From Lentisphaera marina (GTDB taxonomy: Bacteria > Verrucomicrobiota > Lentisphaeria > Lentisphaerales > Lentisphaeraceae), in NCBI RefSeq assembly GCF_028745505.1, contig NZ_JAQZZL010000001.1, forward strand, positions 1,857,818 through 1,921,817: a DNA stretch of 64,000 nucleotides. The letters are read 5' to 3'. The position numbers were made by a program, and so were the translations under genes. The notes under the pieces were generated by a model, which saw only the letters and a list, made by a program, of their open reading frames with translations, ran no database searches and was not told where the DNA came from. Positions 49,687 to 59,344 of this stretch are shown here, one piece after another (position 1 is the first letter of the stretch; each line of letters starts with the position of its first letter).

Positions 49687-51719
49687 TGGCGGATGATCGT
49701 GCTTGGTTACTAGAGAGTTTTGAAGACGCTTTAGGAGATGATGATGCTTTACTCAAGGATTCCTCTTTAGTTCGAGAAATCCAAGATATCGGTGGTCGTT
49801 ATGTTCTTGGTTCAGCTCTTGGCCAAGGTGGTCAAAAGAAAATCATTACTTGTCAGGATAAATTTACGCAGCGTAACTTGGCTATGGCTGTCTTGCGAGA
49901 TGGCGAAAAACTATCTAATAATGAAGCCTTTATTAATGAGGCGAGAATATCCGCTCATTTGGAGCATCCTAATATAGTTCCGCTTTATGATTTAGGTTTA
50001 AATGAAGATAATAAGCCTTATTTTACGATGAAATTACTTAGTGGATCAAACCTTCAAGAAATCATTGAGAATAAGAAACAAACACTTAATGAGGGCTTAG
50101 AGATTTTTCTCAAGGTATGTGATGCAATGGCCTACGCTCATTCTCAAGGAGTTTTGCATTTAGATTTGAAACCCGAAAATATTCAAATTGATGATTTTGG
50201 TCAGGTCTTAGTTTGTGATTGGGGTTTAGCTCAAAAAATTAATCAGGCTAATGAAGAAAATTTGGGCAAAGTTAAAGGCAGTTTAGCTTACATGGCACCT
50301 GAGCAACTAAGTGGTACGACGCTAAGTGTATGTAGTGATATATATGCATTAGGTGGTGTTCTATATTCTTTGCTCTTAGGTGAGTCTCCGTATTCTCCCA
50401 GCGAATTGAAGAAACGTTTGAAAGCGAATGATTTACAGCCTGAATGTTTGAGCTCAAAAAAACTGGCTAATTTACCTAAAGGTTTACAAGCAGTTTTTAT
50501 CAAAGCAATAGAACATAAAGCAGAAGATCGCTATCAAAGTGTGACTGCACTATCTTCGGAAATTCGTGCTTATATTGCTGGTTTTGCGACTAATGCTGAA
50601 AATCCTAATATACTGACAATTTTGAAAAAAATCATTATTCGCCACAAAGCTCTAAGTTCAGTATTACTCTTATCTATAGCCCTAGTCAGTATTCTCCTTA
50701 CTTTATCAATTTTAAGAATTAATAATGGGAAAAAATTGGCGAGACAAGCTCAGGTCATAGCTGAGAAATCTGAGTTAAAAACTCGTGTGCTTTTAGCGGA
50801 CTTAAAAGTTGAAGAGAATAAGAATAAAGCCATATCAAGATCAGCGGCTAAAGCATTTTTTAAGATTGCAATGGCTGACTATACTAAAGGCAAGTACGAA
50901 GATTCCTTAAAGGCAGTTCAAGAAGCTTTGAAATTAGATAATCAATTAAAATCAGCCTGGGATTTACGTGGCAAGTTAGAGTTTGGTTATTTACGTTTTA
51001 GTCAAGCTAAACAAAGTTTACGTAAAGGTAGTCAGAGCTCTAAGCAACTGTGGTTAATCGAGTTGGCAGATAAAGGGGCAAGTAAAGAAGGGGAAAGCAA
51101 ACCAAGTGCCAAGCAAATTTATGATGTACGTCGAGAAATTGTAAGAGGGAAATTTAAATTCAGCGGTTTGCATGCCTTAATGTTTTATAATATGGTCAAA
51201 AACTACTCTATAGAAGAACGTTGGATGTTTGCCGAACAAAGCTATCGCGATAACCACAAATTTTTTGCAGGACGCGATGATGAAGCAAATTTTAAACGTA
51301 TAGAAAAAGGTGGTTTATATAGCGTAGATGCGAGTGGTAACGAAGGAACGAGAATGACTATTGTCCTTCATGAATTACCAATAGTTTCTTTGGACTTAAG
51401 TTCATCTGGAGTCAAAACCTTAGGAGGCTTGAAGGGCATGCCACTCAAAACATTGGACATCTCCAATACAACGGTATCTTCTATCGAGCCCCTAAAAGCT
51501 AGTGCAATAGAAAAGCTGAATTTGTTTAATTGTAATGTTTTTGATTTATCTCCACTGAAGGAAACGAAAATCAAGCATTTAATATTAGGAGGTAGTCCAG
51601 TGGATATAAAAGTTCTTAAGCATTGTAAATCACTTAAGAACTTAGAGTTACCGAAAAATGTTTATTCGGAAAAACTATTAGAAGAACTGCAATTAACCGG
51701 CAAGGTTACTTACCGTTAA
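49686..51719 (+). CDS. Kinase-like (probable pseudokinase) membrane protein with TPR and LRR-like repeats
   Basis: A 677-residue membrane protein. Residues 37-300 are a Hanks-type kinase domain, but the glycine loop reads GQGGQK, the position of the ATP-binding Lys is Ala68 (LAMAVL), and the catalytic loop is HLDLKPEN with Leu replacing Arg. DWG replaces DFG, and an APE-like MAPEQ is kept. The missing lysine suggests weak or no kinase activity. A single membrane span is at about 322-343. The C-terminal part has TPR-like helices (about 390-450) and leucine-rich repeat-like strands at about 565-650. It overlaps the ECF sigma stop, so it probably controls that factor. Confidence 0.88.
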   Translation: MADDRAWLLESFEDALGDDDALLKDSSLVREIQDIGGRYVLGSALGQGGQKKIITCQDKFTQRNLAMAVLRDGEKLSNNEAFINEARISAHLEHPNIVPLYDLGLNEDNKPYFTMKLLSGSNLQEIIENKKQTLNEGLEIFLKVCDAMAYAHSQGVLHLDLKPENIQIDDFGQVLVCDWGLAQKINQANEENLGKVKGSLAYMAPEQLSGTTLSVCSDIYALGGVLYSLLLGESPYSPSELKKRLKANDLQPECLSSKKLANLPKGLQAVFIKAIEHKAEDRYQSVTALSSEIRAYIAGFATNAENPNILTILKKIIIRHKALSSVLLLSIALVSILLTLSILRINNGKKLARQAQVIAEKSELKTRVLLADLKVEENKNKAISRSAAKAFFKIAMADYTKGKYEDSLKAVQEALKLDNQLKSAWDLRGKLEFGYLRFSQAKQSLRKGSQSSKQLWLIELADKGASKEGESKPSAKQIYDVRREIVRGKFKFSGLHALMFYNMVKNYSIEERWMFAEQSYRDNHKFFAGRDDEANFKRIEKGGLYSVDASGNEGTRMTIVLHELPIVSLDLSSSGVKTLGGLKGMPLKTLDISNTTVSSIEPLKASAIEKLNLFNCNVFDLSPLKETKIKHLILGGSPVDIKVLKHCKSLKNLELPKNVYSEKLLEELQLTGKVTYR

Positions 51720-51723
51720 GAGA

Positions 51724-52152
51724 TCACTCACTAATGAGGATTTGAAAAGCATTTTTTTGAGTTTTATAGACTTTTAATAAGTTAAAAAGTATAAAGCCTA
51801 CAATCAAAGATAGGATGATAAACGGTCTGGCAAGCATACTCATACTAGCAGTGAAAAATACGAATAGGCTTAAAACGATGGGAGCAAAGCCCAGTTTTGG
51901 TTTTTCACTTTGCCATGGTTGACTAAGGTTTTTACAAGCAATCGCTTTAAAATCACCCGCATCTGGAAGACCAACAATTTTCACTTTGTCTCCATTTTGG
52001 ATCATTGATTCACTGCAAGATTTGAAGAGTACTCTTTCTCCATCGACCTTAAAGGAAGCTTTGTGCGTTAAGCCGGATCTTTTGTCGGTACCGCTTACTT
52101 CAGTGTTTTTTTCGAGTGCAGAAACTAGACCTTCTAGTGTTTCTAACTTCAT
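51724..52152 (-). CDS. Membrane protein with N-terminal beta domain, unknown
   Basis: A 142-residue protein I do not recognise. The N-terminal 70 residues are beta-rich and OB-like (VLFKSC, GDKVKIVGLPD), resembling the soluble part of small NfeD-type or DUF-type membrane proteins. Two adjacent membrane helices follow (about 86-103 and 108-126), with a short basic tail. It converges with the kinase-like gene, whose stop is 5 bp away. Normal codon use and its position support a real gene, but function is unknown. Confidence 0.65.
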   Translation of the reverse strand: MKLETLEGLVSALEKNTEVSGTDKRSGLTHKASFKVDGERVLFKSCSESMIQNGDKVKIVGLPDAGDFKAIACKNLSQPWQSEKPKLGFAPIVLSLFVFFTASMSMLARPFIILSLIVGFILFNLLKVYKTQKNAFQILISE

Positions 52153-52283
52153 TCTTATCTCCGTGAATTATCTTGCAAGATTTTAGTTAAAAAAGGTAAT
52201 AAATCAAGTTCAATTGATAAAGCATTAAAAAGTTAAACACAGCGAATCTTTAATATGAATCTTAAAGCTAATAGTGGGCTTAA

Positions 52284-53813
52284 CTATGAACAATGTTTAT
52301 TAATAAATTTTTTAGCATCTTGCTTTATGATTGCCAGTTTATCTTCATCCATCTTCTCCAAGTTTCTATAAGGCATAAATAGTCGATGGTTGGCAGATAA
52401 CTTTTCTTTATTTCTATCTAAAAAGTCCCAATAAAGATAATTAAATGGGCAGGTATTTGGACCTGTTTTTTCTTTGACATTATAATGACAAGACTTACAG
52501 AAATCAGACATTTTATTGATGTAGTTGCCACTGGCTGCATAAGGTTTAGTGGCTAAAAGTCCCCCATCTGCATATATGCCCATCCCGTAAGTATTAGGCA
52601 ATTCGACCCATTCATAAGCATCAACATAAACAGCTAAATACCATTCATGAACTTCTTTAGGTTCTATACCCATAAGCAGTGCTAGGTTACCAGTTATCAT
52701 TAACCTTTGTATATGGTGAGAGTAGGCATATTTATGTGTATCCGAAACAACTTTTTGAACACAGTTCATCTTGCATTTTGCCGTCCAATAAAAATCGGGT
52801 AATTTATTGTGGGTTTCGAAATAATTACTCTCACTATATTGAGGCATTTTCAGCCAGTAAATACCACGTATATATTCCCTCCAACCAATAATTTGTCTAA
52901 TAAAAGCTTCGATTGAATTTAAATCTTCTTGATTTGAAATAGTGAAGTGGGCAATAGCGTATTCACATACTTCACGTGGGTTCAATAGACCACAATTAAT
53001 CAAGTGTGATATGCGACTATGAAACATTAGGTGCTCGTTGCGCAACATGGCGTCTTGATACTTTCCAAAGTTAGGAAGAATGTGTTTAACAAAGTGCTGT
53101 AAACTCTGAAGCGCATGACTTCTTGTACATGCTTCGTTGAAGTGATCCATATTTCCAAAACGTTTTGGGAAATGAGTTTTGATGAGGGAGTAGACTTCTT
53201 GAGTGGTCTGATCCGCTGCAAAATTTAATCGTTTTGGGATGGGCGTTTCACTATCATATTTTGATCTATTATTTTTATCATAATTCCATTTGCCACCAAG
53301 CGGTTTATTATCATCCATCAAGTAGCCTAGTTTTTTTCTCATCATATGATAAAAATCTTCCATAAGTAAAGACTTTCGATTTTCAGCGAATTGAATAAAA
53401 TCATCACGACTTATGAGAAATCTTTGATCTTCACAAATGGTAACTGGGACTTCGATAGTTTCTTCCCAAGTGGTCATTTCGTTTTGCAAGCGCCATTCGC
53501 CAGCTTCGCACACGATGAGTGAATTGATGTTTTTTTCTTCCACTATAATTCGCATGTTTTCTACAAAGCAATGATGGTTGTCCTCAGCATCTAATGGAAT
53601 ATATATCGTTTGATAGCCAGCTTCTTTTAGGGATTCATTGAAGTGGCGCATCGCTGAAAACAAAAAAAGCATTTTACGGCAATGATGAGGCACATAATTA
53701 GTTTCATTCTTGATTTCCATCATGACGACCCAATCATGTTCTTTATTAATTTTATTTAAAGAACTGATTTGGAGGTCTAATTGATCTCCCAAAATTAAAC
53801 ATAGTTTGGGCAT
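52284..53813 (-). CDS. Iron-sulfur (6-4) photolyase, PhrB/CryB type
   Basis: A 509-residue cryptochrome/photolyase of the FeS-BCP family, which repairs (6-4) photoproducts in studied members such as Agrobacterium PhrB. The N-terminal antenna domain starts with LILGDQLD. The four [4Fe-4S] cysteines are visible as Cys351, Cys439, Cys442 and Cys455 (KMNC, FCKSC, NTCPFN). This matches PhrB spacing shifted by one residue. The FAD region includes IGWREYIRGIYW, HHIQRLMITGNLALL and NTYGMGIYADGG. It follows the CPD photolyase gene after a 1-bp gap, so the two repair genes form one operon. Confidence 0.93.
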   Translation of the reverse strand: MPKLCLILGDQLDLQISSLNKINKEHDWVVMMEIKNETNYVPHHCRKMLFLFSAMRHFNESLKEAGYQTIYIPLDAEDNHHCFVENMRIIVEEKNINSLIVCEAGEWRLQNEMTTWEETIEVPVTICEDQRFLISRDDFIQFAENRKSLLMEDFYHMMRKKLGYLMDDNKPLGGKWNYDKNNRSKYDSETPIPKRLNFAADQTTQEVYSLIKTHFPKRFGNMDHFNEACTRSHALQSLQHFVKHILPNFGKYQDAMLRNEHLMFHSRISHLINCGLLNPREVCEYAIAHFTISNQEDLNSIEAFIRQIIGWREYIRGIYWLKMPQYSESNYFETHNKLPDFYWTAKCKMNCVQKVVSDTHKYAYSHHIQRLMITGNLALLMGIEPKEVHEWYLAVYVDAYEWVELPNTYGMGIYADGGLLATKPYAASGNYINKMSDFCKSCHYNVKEKTGPNTCPFNYLYWDFLDRNKEKLSANHRLFMPYRNLEKMDEDKLAIIKQDAKKFINKHCS

Positions 53814-53814
53814 G

Positions 53815-55104
53815 TTAATTTAAAGCTTTTTTATAAGTTTCAATGGCGCGTTCACGCGCAAATTTATGTTCGATCATGGGCTCGGGGTAGAGCATTGTAT
53901 TATATTCAGGAATCCATTTCTTTATGTATTCTTCATCTTTATCAAAACGCTCTTGCTGTGCAGTGGGGTTAAAAACTCGGAAATAGGGTGCCGCATCACA
54001 GCCGCAACCAGCTGCCCATTGCCAATTACCGACATTTGCCGATAAATCATAATCCATTAATTTACGGGCAAAGTACTGTTCGCCCCAACGCCAATCTATG
54101 AGCAAATGTTTTACTAAAAAACTAGCGGTAACCATACGAACTCTGTTGTGCATGTATCCAGTGGCATTTAACTCTCGCATACCAGCATCTACCATGGGGT
54201 AACCTGTTTTACCAAAACACCATTTCTTAAAATTCTCTTCATCATGTTTCCATGGGACGGCGGAATACTTTTCTTTAAATTCATTATTTGCCGAATCAGG
54301 AAAATGGTAAATGATCATCATAAAGAATTCTCGCCAAATTAATTCATGGAGATAAGTCACTTCATGTGCGAGACTCTGTTTGACTAATTCGCGAATGCTA
54401 ATGGTTCCAAAGCGCAGTTGTACCGATAATCGAGAACTTGCATCAAGTGCAGGGAAATCCCGGTTGGTTTTATAGTCTTTTAGCAATGATGTATCCAAAT
54501 TTTGAGCACCTTGAGAAGCTTCGGATGTTTCAAAACCAAGCTGAGCTAAGCTAGGGATAGGAGGGCATTCCTGTGTATCAAAATTTCTGTGGCTTTCTGA
54601 AGGGAAGTTAGTAAGTAAATCTTCAGAAAAGTGTTTTTCCCAAGCTTTACGGTATGGTGTGTAGACCGTGTATGGAGTACCATCAGCTTTTAAAATATCG
54701 TCTTCCTCAAAAATCACTTGATCTTTGAAGGAATTAAAATTTTTGCCCATTGTGCGAAGAAGTTCCTCTACACGTAAATCTCGATCAATTGCCCGTGGTT
54801 CATAATCACGATTACAATAAATATTTCCCGGAGATTGTTTAAGTAATGTTTGCCAAACTTGATCAACTTTGCCATAATAAACAAAAAGTCCTGAGCCTCC
54901 TAATGCTTTAATTTGTTCATCTAATTCAGATAATTTGTTGTGAATAAAACAAAGGCGTGGATCACTAGTGGAGGTGAGTTTATCTAGTATATCTGTATCG
55001 AAAATAAATATAGGTCTGACGACTTGTGAGTTTTGTAAAGCCGCATGTAATCCGTGATTATCGTGAAGTCTTAAATCACGACGAAACCAGAAGTAGTTCA
55101 TCAT
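53815..55104 (-). CDS. phrB: Class I CPD photolyase
   Basis: A 429-residue deoxyribodipyrimidine photolyase that splits cyclobutane pyrimidine dimers with blue light. The N-terminal antenna-binding domain has FWFRRDLRLHDNHGLHAA. The C-terminal FAD domain carries LIWREFFMMII, PMVDAGMRELNATGYMHNRVRM and NVGNWQWAAGCGCDAAPYFRVFNP. The length is a little short compared with the usual 470. It sits first in a two-gene operon with the (6-4) enzyme. No light-response regulator such as CarH lies beside it, but a sensor kinase is divergent 153 bp away. Confidence 0.95.
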   Translation of the reverse strand: MMNYFWFRRDLRLHDNHGLHAALQNSQVVRPIFIFDTDILDKLTSTSDPRLCFIHNKLSELDEQIKALGGSGLFVYYGKVDQVWQTLLKQSPGNIYCNRDYEPRAIDRDLRVEELLRTMGKNFNSFKDQVIFEEDDILKADGTPYTVYTPYRKAWEKHFSEDLLTNFPSESHRNFDTQECPPIPSLAQLGFETSEASQGAQNLDTSLLKDYKTNRDFPALDASSRLSVQLRFGTISIRELVKQSLAHEVTYLHELIWREFFMMIIYHFPDSANNEFKEKYSAVPWKHDEENFKKWCFGKTGYPMVDAGMRELNATGYMHNRVRMVTASFLVKHLLIDWRWGEQYFARKLMDYDLSANVGNWQWAAGCGCDAAPYFRVFNPTAQQERFDKDEEYIKKWIPEYNTMLYPEPMIEHKFARERAIETYKKALN

Positions 55105-55257
55105 TATGGGGTCCTTTGTTAAGCCTAAGATTATTCTAAACTTGATTGAAACAAAGTAAAAGTCTTAAAATGTATATAATTTCCTGTATGATATGATGTT
55201 TTTTATGGGGCTATTTAGTGGCAAGTTATATATTGCAGCTAAGATATAAGGATATTA

Positions 55258-57507
55258 GTGAAAGAAGAAAGAACAAAAACTACAGTAGAAACCCCGACCA
55301 TGAAAATGGAGAGGGACTCTATAAAAGTTTCCTCTACTGATAAAATCATTCCCATAAATCCAATTAGTCAGACCAAAGAACTCGATAAAGATCCTGTAGA
55401 TACACACGTTTTTTGTGAACAGATTTCTACGACTAATATCTCTTTTGATGAGCATTTGCTAGATAAAGGAGATCACCCAGAACATGTAGATGTCAACTTG
55501 ATTTATGAAGTAAAAAAAGCCTTTACGGAAGGAGCTCAAGGTTCAATTCATAATGCTGAAGATAAATACCTTGGCCGAGAAGTCGTGGTTAAAAAATTAA
55601 AAGAAAACCACATGCGGCGCTCTTTCGTAAAAGAAGCACAACTTACAGCACAATTAGACCACCCAGCGATTATTCCCATATATAGTCTTAATTCAGATGA
55701 AGAGGGGGCGGTTTATTTTGCGATGAAGAAGGTCAACGGAGTTACTCTAAGTGAGTACCTAGAACGCGTTGCAGATCTATATTATTTCCAAGGGTTTAAG
55801 CAAAAGAACGAAAGTACATCGCTTATTACCCGCTTAGAGCATTTTATCAAAATATGTGAAGCGATTGAGTACGCACATTCAAAAGAAGTTATTCATCGCG
55901 ATATTAAGCCAGACAATATCATGATAGGGGAATCCCGTGAGGTGTATGTAATGGATTGGGGGATTGCTTATTGCATGAATGATCCGGAAAATAAACGTCC
56001 AGAAGTTATTGAGCACATGAAGAAAAATGTCTGTGGATCTCCAGGCTATATAGACCCTCAAATCCTATGCAATCCATTTCCTGATCGCCATACCGACGTT
56101 TATTCATTGGGAATGCTACTTCATGAAATGTGTACGCTTCAACGTGGTTTTAGCGGTTTCAATACAAATGAACTTTTTGAGCAAGCAGTTCGTAATACTT
56201 TTCCAGAAATAAAACACCGTTTTAGCAAGGGGCTTATTGCCTCAGAACTCAAGGCGATTATTGAAAAAGCGAGAAATCCCAACATTAACTTTCGTTACCA
56301 ATCAGTTGAAGAACTCGCAGAAGATGTTCGACGCTTACTGCGTAATGATGAACTCAGCTGTTTGCCAGATAAACCGATTAGAAAAGGGATGCGTTGGGCG
56401 CAAAAAAACCCCTATAAAATGACCATTCTTATGATGAGCCTTATCGTGAGCTTATCAACAATTGCTATTTTTAGCTTACTCAAACAGAACACATCCATTT
56501 CAGATGCTAGACAACGTGAAAATGTCTATGCAGAATTACAAAGTAATGTTGCCCATAAAGCGCATTTAATTGACACTCAAATAACCAAGCTCGAGCAACT
56601 TTTGAGTCGTTTGAGTGCGAGTTTATTGAGCGTGCCATCGCTGCGTAATGAAGATATAAAATTATATTCTTCTAATGATTTTATGAGCGCCAAAACAAAA
56701 CCGCCGGGTACGGTTTATTCCTCGATTTTTGGGAAAGAGGTCAAGGTCAATACTTTAGTCTACAAACTAGCTCCAGGTACGGAATTATCGGAAGTGGAGA
56801 AACAATTGGCCTACCTCTTTTCTTTTCGAGATGATTTTGTGCAGATAATGCTCAAGAGTGATCTTGCTAGTCCAAGCCATTTGAGTCGACATGACATTAA
56901 CGAAGAAAAGATTTTACTAAAAGCTCTGCCAGTGCGCTGGATTTATTGTGGTTTAGAAAATGGAGTTTTTGTTTCTTATCCAGGGAAAGGGGCGTATCCG
57001 AATGAGTATGACCATAGAAGTAGACCTTGGTACAAAGAAGCAAAAGGTAAAAGAGGAATTCATTGGGCTGAACCCTATTATGATATAAATGGCTTGGGTT
57101 TAGTCTTGCCATGTACAATCAGCTTATATAATAAAGAGAATAAATTTAGTGGTGTATTAGCCTTAGATTTAACTTTAGATTTCATTGCAAGTCAATTGAT
57201 GTTTAAGCAAGAGGATGACCACAATCAAGCATTAATAGAGTCAGTCATTCTCAATGCAGATGGTGAGATCCTTGTCAGTAGTTCTTTATTGAAGAATAAT
57301 AAGAAAACTAATGCGACGATCAATAGATCAATTAAGCGGCGTGCATACCCAAATGAAGTCATTCAAGAAGCTGTGAGAACTAATGATGATGATATATTTC
57401 GATATAAAGAAGGTGGAGAGGAAGTTATCTACACAATAAACCGTATTCCAACACTAAATTGGTTTTATTTAGAAAAATATAAATCAAAAAAAGTACTAGA
57501 CAAATAA
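55258..57507 (+). CDS. Ser/Thr protein kinase with C-terminal Cache-like sensor
   Basis: A 749-residue membrane kinase. Residues 1-80 are a polar low-complexity region. The kinase domain (about 81-365) has the ATP-binding Lys112 (VVVKKLK), catalytic HRDIKPDN (Asp215), DWG (Asp233) and SPGYIDPQ, so it should be active. One membrane helix is at about 388-408, followed by a coiled segment and an external dCache-like domain (about 480-735; DHRSRPWYKEAKG, GLVLPCTISLYN, SGVLALDLTLDF). It starts with GTG 55258 and an AAGGA site. Divergent from the photolyase operon. The sensor is C-terminal, the reverse of most Cache proteins. Confidence 0.9.
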   Translation: MKEERTKTTVETPTMKMERDSIKVSSTDKIIPINPISQTKELDKDPVDTHVFCEQISTTNISFDEHLLDKGDHPEHVDVNLIYEVKKAFTEGAQGSIHNAEDKYLGREVVVKKLKENHMRRSFVKEAQLTAQLDHPAIIPIYSLNSDEEGAVYFAMKKVNGVTLSEYLERVADLYYFQGFKQKNESTSLITRLEHFIKICEAIEYAHSKEVIHRDIKPDNIMIGESREVYVMDWGIAYCMNDPENKRPEVIEHMKKNVCGSPGYIDPQILCNPFPDRHTDVYSLGMLLHEMCTLQRGFSGFNTNELFEQAVRNTFPEIKHRFSKGLIASELKAIIEKARNPNINFRYQSVEELAEDVRRLLRNDELSCLPDKPIRKGMRWAQKNPYKMTILMMSLIVSLSTIAIFSLLKQNTSISDARQRENVYAELQSNVAHKAHLIDTQITKLEQLLSRLSASLLSVPSLRNEDIKLYSSNDFMSAKTKPPGTVYSSIFGKEVKVNTLVYKLAPGTELSEVEKQLAYLFSFRDDFVQIMLKSDLASPSHLSRHDINEEKILLKALPVRWIYCGLENGVFVSYPGKGAYPNEYDHRSRPWYKEAKGKRGIHWAEPYYDINGLGLVLPCTISLYNKENKFSGVLALDLTLDFIASQLMFKQEDDHNQALIESVILNADGEILVSSSLLKNNKKTNATINRSIKRRAYPNEVIQEAVRTNDDDIFRYKEGGEEVIYTINRIPTLNWFYLEKYKSKKVLDK

Positions 57508-57525
57508 GAGAGCTTTAATACTTAG

Positions 57526-57987
57526 TCACTTCTTTGCACAGCGTTTCATATATTTATTTTGATGATAATCTTCCGCAGGGTAGAAGTCTTTTGCGGGAAG
57601 TATAAGAGTTAGAGTTTCCTCGTCATCATATTTTAAACGCATCTTTTCAAAGAGTTCTTTTTCTTCAAGTGTATGGTAGAAAAGCCTACCGCGAAATTTT
57701 TTACCATGCATTTCATTTTGAACTTTTATTCTCTTTGTAGGGTACTCATCAAAAAAGAATTTCAGTAGGTCTTGGTAATGCTCACTTTTAAAAGTTATTT
57801 TGACTGCCTCCACATGACCATCTTTTTTAGCATTTTCATAAGTGGGTGAAGCACTTGTCCCACCGGTATAGCCACATATTGAATCACTAACAAATTCGTG
57901 TTGGTCGAAAAACTTCTGGACATTCCAAAAACAAGCTGAAGAGATGATCAAATGCTTCTCATCTTTCTGCGAACAAGAAGATATCAA
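57526..57987 (-). pseudogene. msrA: MsrA-like reductase gene cut at its 5' end by an IS
   Basis: The remaining 153 codons encode a divergent MsrA domain with the active site SACFW (Cys19; Ala replaces the usual Gly) and GYTGG, then YHQNKYMKR near the end. The 5' end has no ATG in frame before a stop inside the neighbouring IS. The only start is TTG 57987, which removes most of a lipoprotein signal. Reading on the minus strand through the IS insertion point (59339-59341 to 58009) restores ATG and a signal-like HLSIFLISSC. It may be non-functional, or a short cytosolic product may still be made. Confidence 0.7.
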
Positions 57988-58009
57988 AAAAATTGATAAA
58001 TGCTCTGAT

Positions 58010-59336
58010 CCTTTTGCAAAAGTCCTGAATTAGAGTGATTAAAAAGTTCATCCAGGATAAATCTTAAGATCTCGCTCACATGTATCTCGAAATTGGATAC
58101 ATGTGAGTATAAACAAGCCAAAAATGGACGCAAGTTGATCATGACGTATAGTTTTATGTTAGTTGCTAAATAGTCTTGAAGAGTTGGTTTGCTGTTATTG
58201 CAATAATGCCAAACATTAGATGAGTCATGACTTTTGCATGTCCTCGTACTCTGATCATCCTACCACCATAGTTGTCTTTTAAGTTCGAAAAGACTCTTTC
58301 AACAGATGACCGCTGTTTGTACCGTTCTTTTTCAGGCGGGTCAAAAATCTTTTTCTCCCCAGTTTTTCTAGGATTGTGATCAATAATAGATTTATGTCCT
58401 AAAAGATGGCTGAATTTATGGATAGAAGGTGAATCATAGGCTGCATCCATTAAATCATATAAATTAGTTATGCGTTGTGCGCTAATCTGTGCTAAAGGGA
58501 TTGCCGCTTGGCTGTCGTGTAAAGACGCTGAACTCAATAGGCCTGCGACTGGTATATCTCCATCAATACAATCTAAGTGAAGCTTGTAGCCTTTCCATGA
58601 AACTTTATAACCATTACTGTTTTTCTTTGTCCCTTTATTACAGTGCGTTGGGAGCTCTTTTAAGTTTTCTTCAAGTGACCGGTCGACCTGCTTTTCCACT
58701 ACGGTTTTTTCTTTAATTCGGATCTCACCTTTTTTAGGCCGCCCTCGTTTCTTAGGGGCTTTAGGCTCAGCCCCTGGTTCAGACATGACTTTTTCTCTAG
58801 CTTCAATTGCTGAAGAATCTCTACTAATGTGCGGTACTAAGGTGTCTCCACAATGTTTTACCACTAAGAATTCATGGATTCTTTGGCAGAGCTGAGAGGC
58901 GGTGATTTCTGCAAATACTCTAGAAAAAGTACTTTCATGAGGAAGCTGTTTTGCAAATTCCCAACCACATAAACGACGTATCTTTGTACTTGATTTGAGA
59001 AAGTCTATAAAAGATCTTGTTGTATCGAAGTTATAAACGGATTTGGCTATGTAAGCTTTCACTATATTAAAATGATCTTTCGGAGGTCGCCCAAATCCAC
59101 ACCATTCAAATTCATGGCTGAACTGATCAAGCTCAGTTATTGTGCAGATGCGAACAAACTCTTTCTCTTTGTTAGTTAATTCTCCGCCTAAAAGTTCTTC
59201 TAAGCCTGGAAATAAATACTTTTCTATGGTATCCCATAAGCCGGGTAGATTCATGTTTTTTCTCTTTTTGTTTTGGTAACTATTGAGATAACATGTTTCT
59301 ACTTTTATTCAGCTTGTTTTATGACTTTTGCAAAAG
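58010..59336 (-). mobile_element. IS4/IS5-superfamily insertion sequence (1327 bp)
   Basis: Perfect 15-bp terminal inverted repeats CCTTTTGCAAAAGTC lie at 58010-58024 and, inverted, at 59322-59336; their core CTTTTGCAAAAG is itself a palindrome. One transposase gene fills it. No target duplication is obvious. It has landed in the 5' end of the msrA-like gene. Confidence 0.88.
58166..59254 (-). CDS. DDE transposase (IS4/IS5 superfamily)
   Basis: A 362-residue transposase. N-terminal helical region (to about residue 130), then the DDE core: first Asp in SRDSSAIEAREK, second in YDLMDAAYDSPS, and the Glu in KQRSSVERVFSNLKDNYGG. The middle insert is basic (KAPKKRGRPKKGE). The conserved spacing fits IS5/IS1182-like elements. 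The frame is intact, so the element may be active. Promoter and ends lie within 58010-59336. Confidence 0.92.
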   Translation of the reverse strand: MNLPGLWDTIEKYLFPGLEELLGGELTNKEKEFVRICTITELDQFSHEFEWCGFGRPPKDHFNIVKAYIAKSVYNFDTTRSFIDFLKSSTKIRRLCGWEFAKQLPHESTFSRVFAEITASQLCQRIHEFLVVKHCGDTLVPHISRDSSAIEAREKVMSEPGAEPKAPKKRGRPKKGEIRIKEKTVVEKQVDRSLEENLKELPTHCNKGTKKNSNGYKVSWKGYKLHLDCIDGDIPVAGLLSSASLHDSQAAIPLAQISAQRITNLYDLMDAAYDSPSIHKFSHLLGHKSIIDHNPRKTGEKKIFDPPEKERYKQRSSVERVFSNLKDNYGGRMIRVRGHAKVMTHLMFGIIAITANQLFKTI

Positions 59337-59344
59337 GCTCATGA

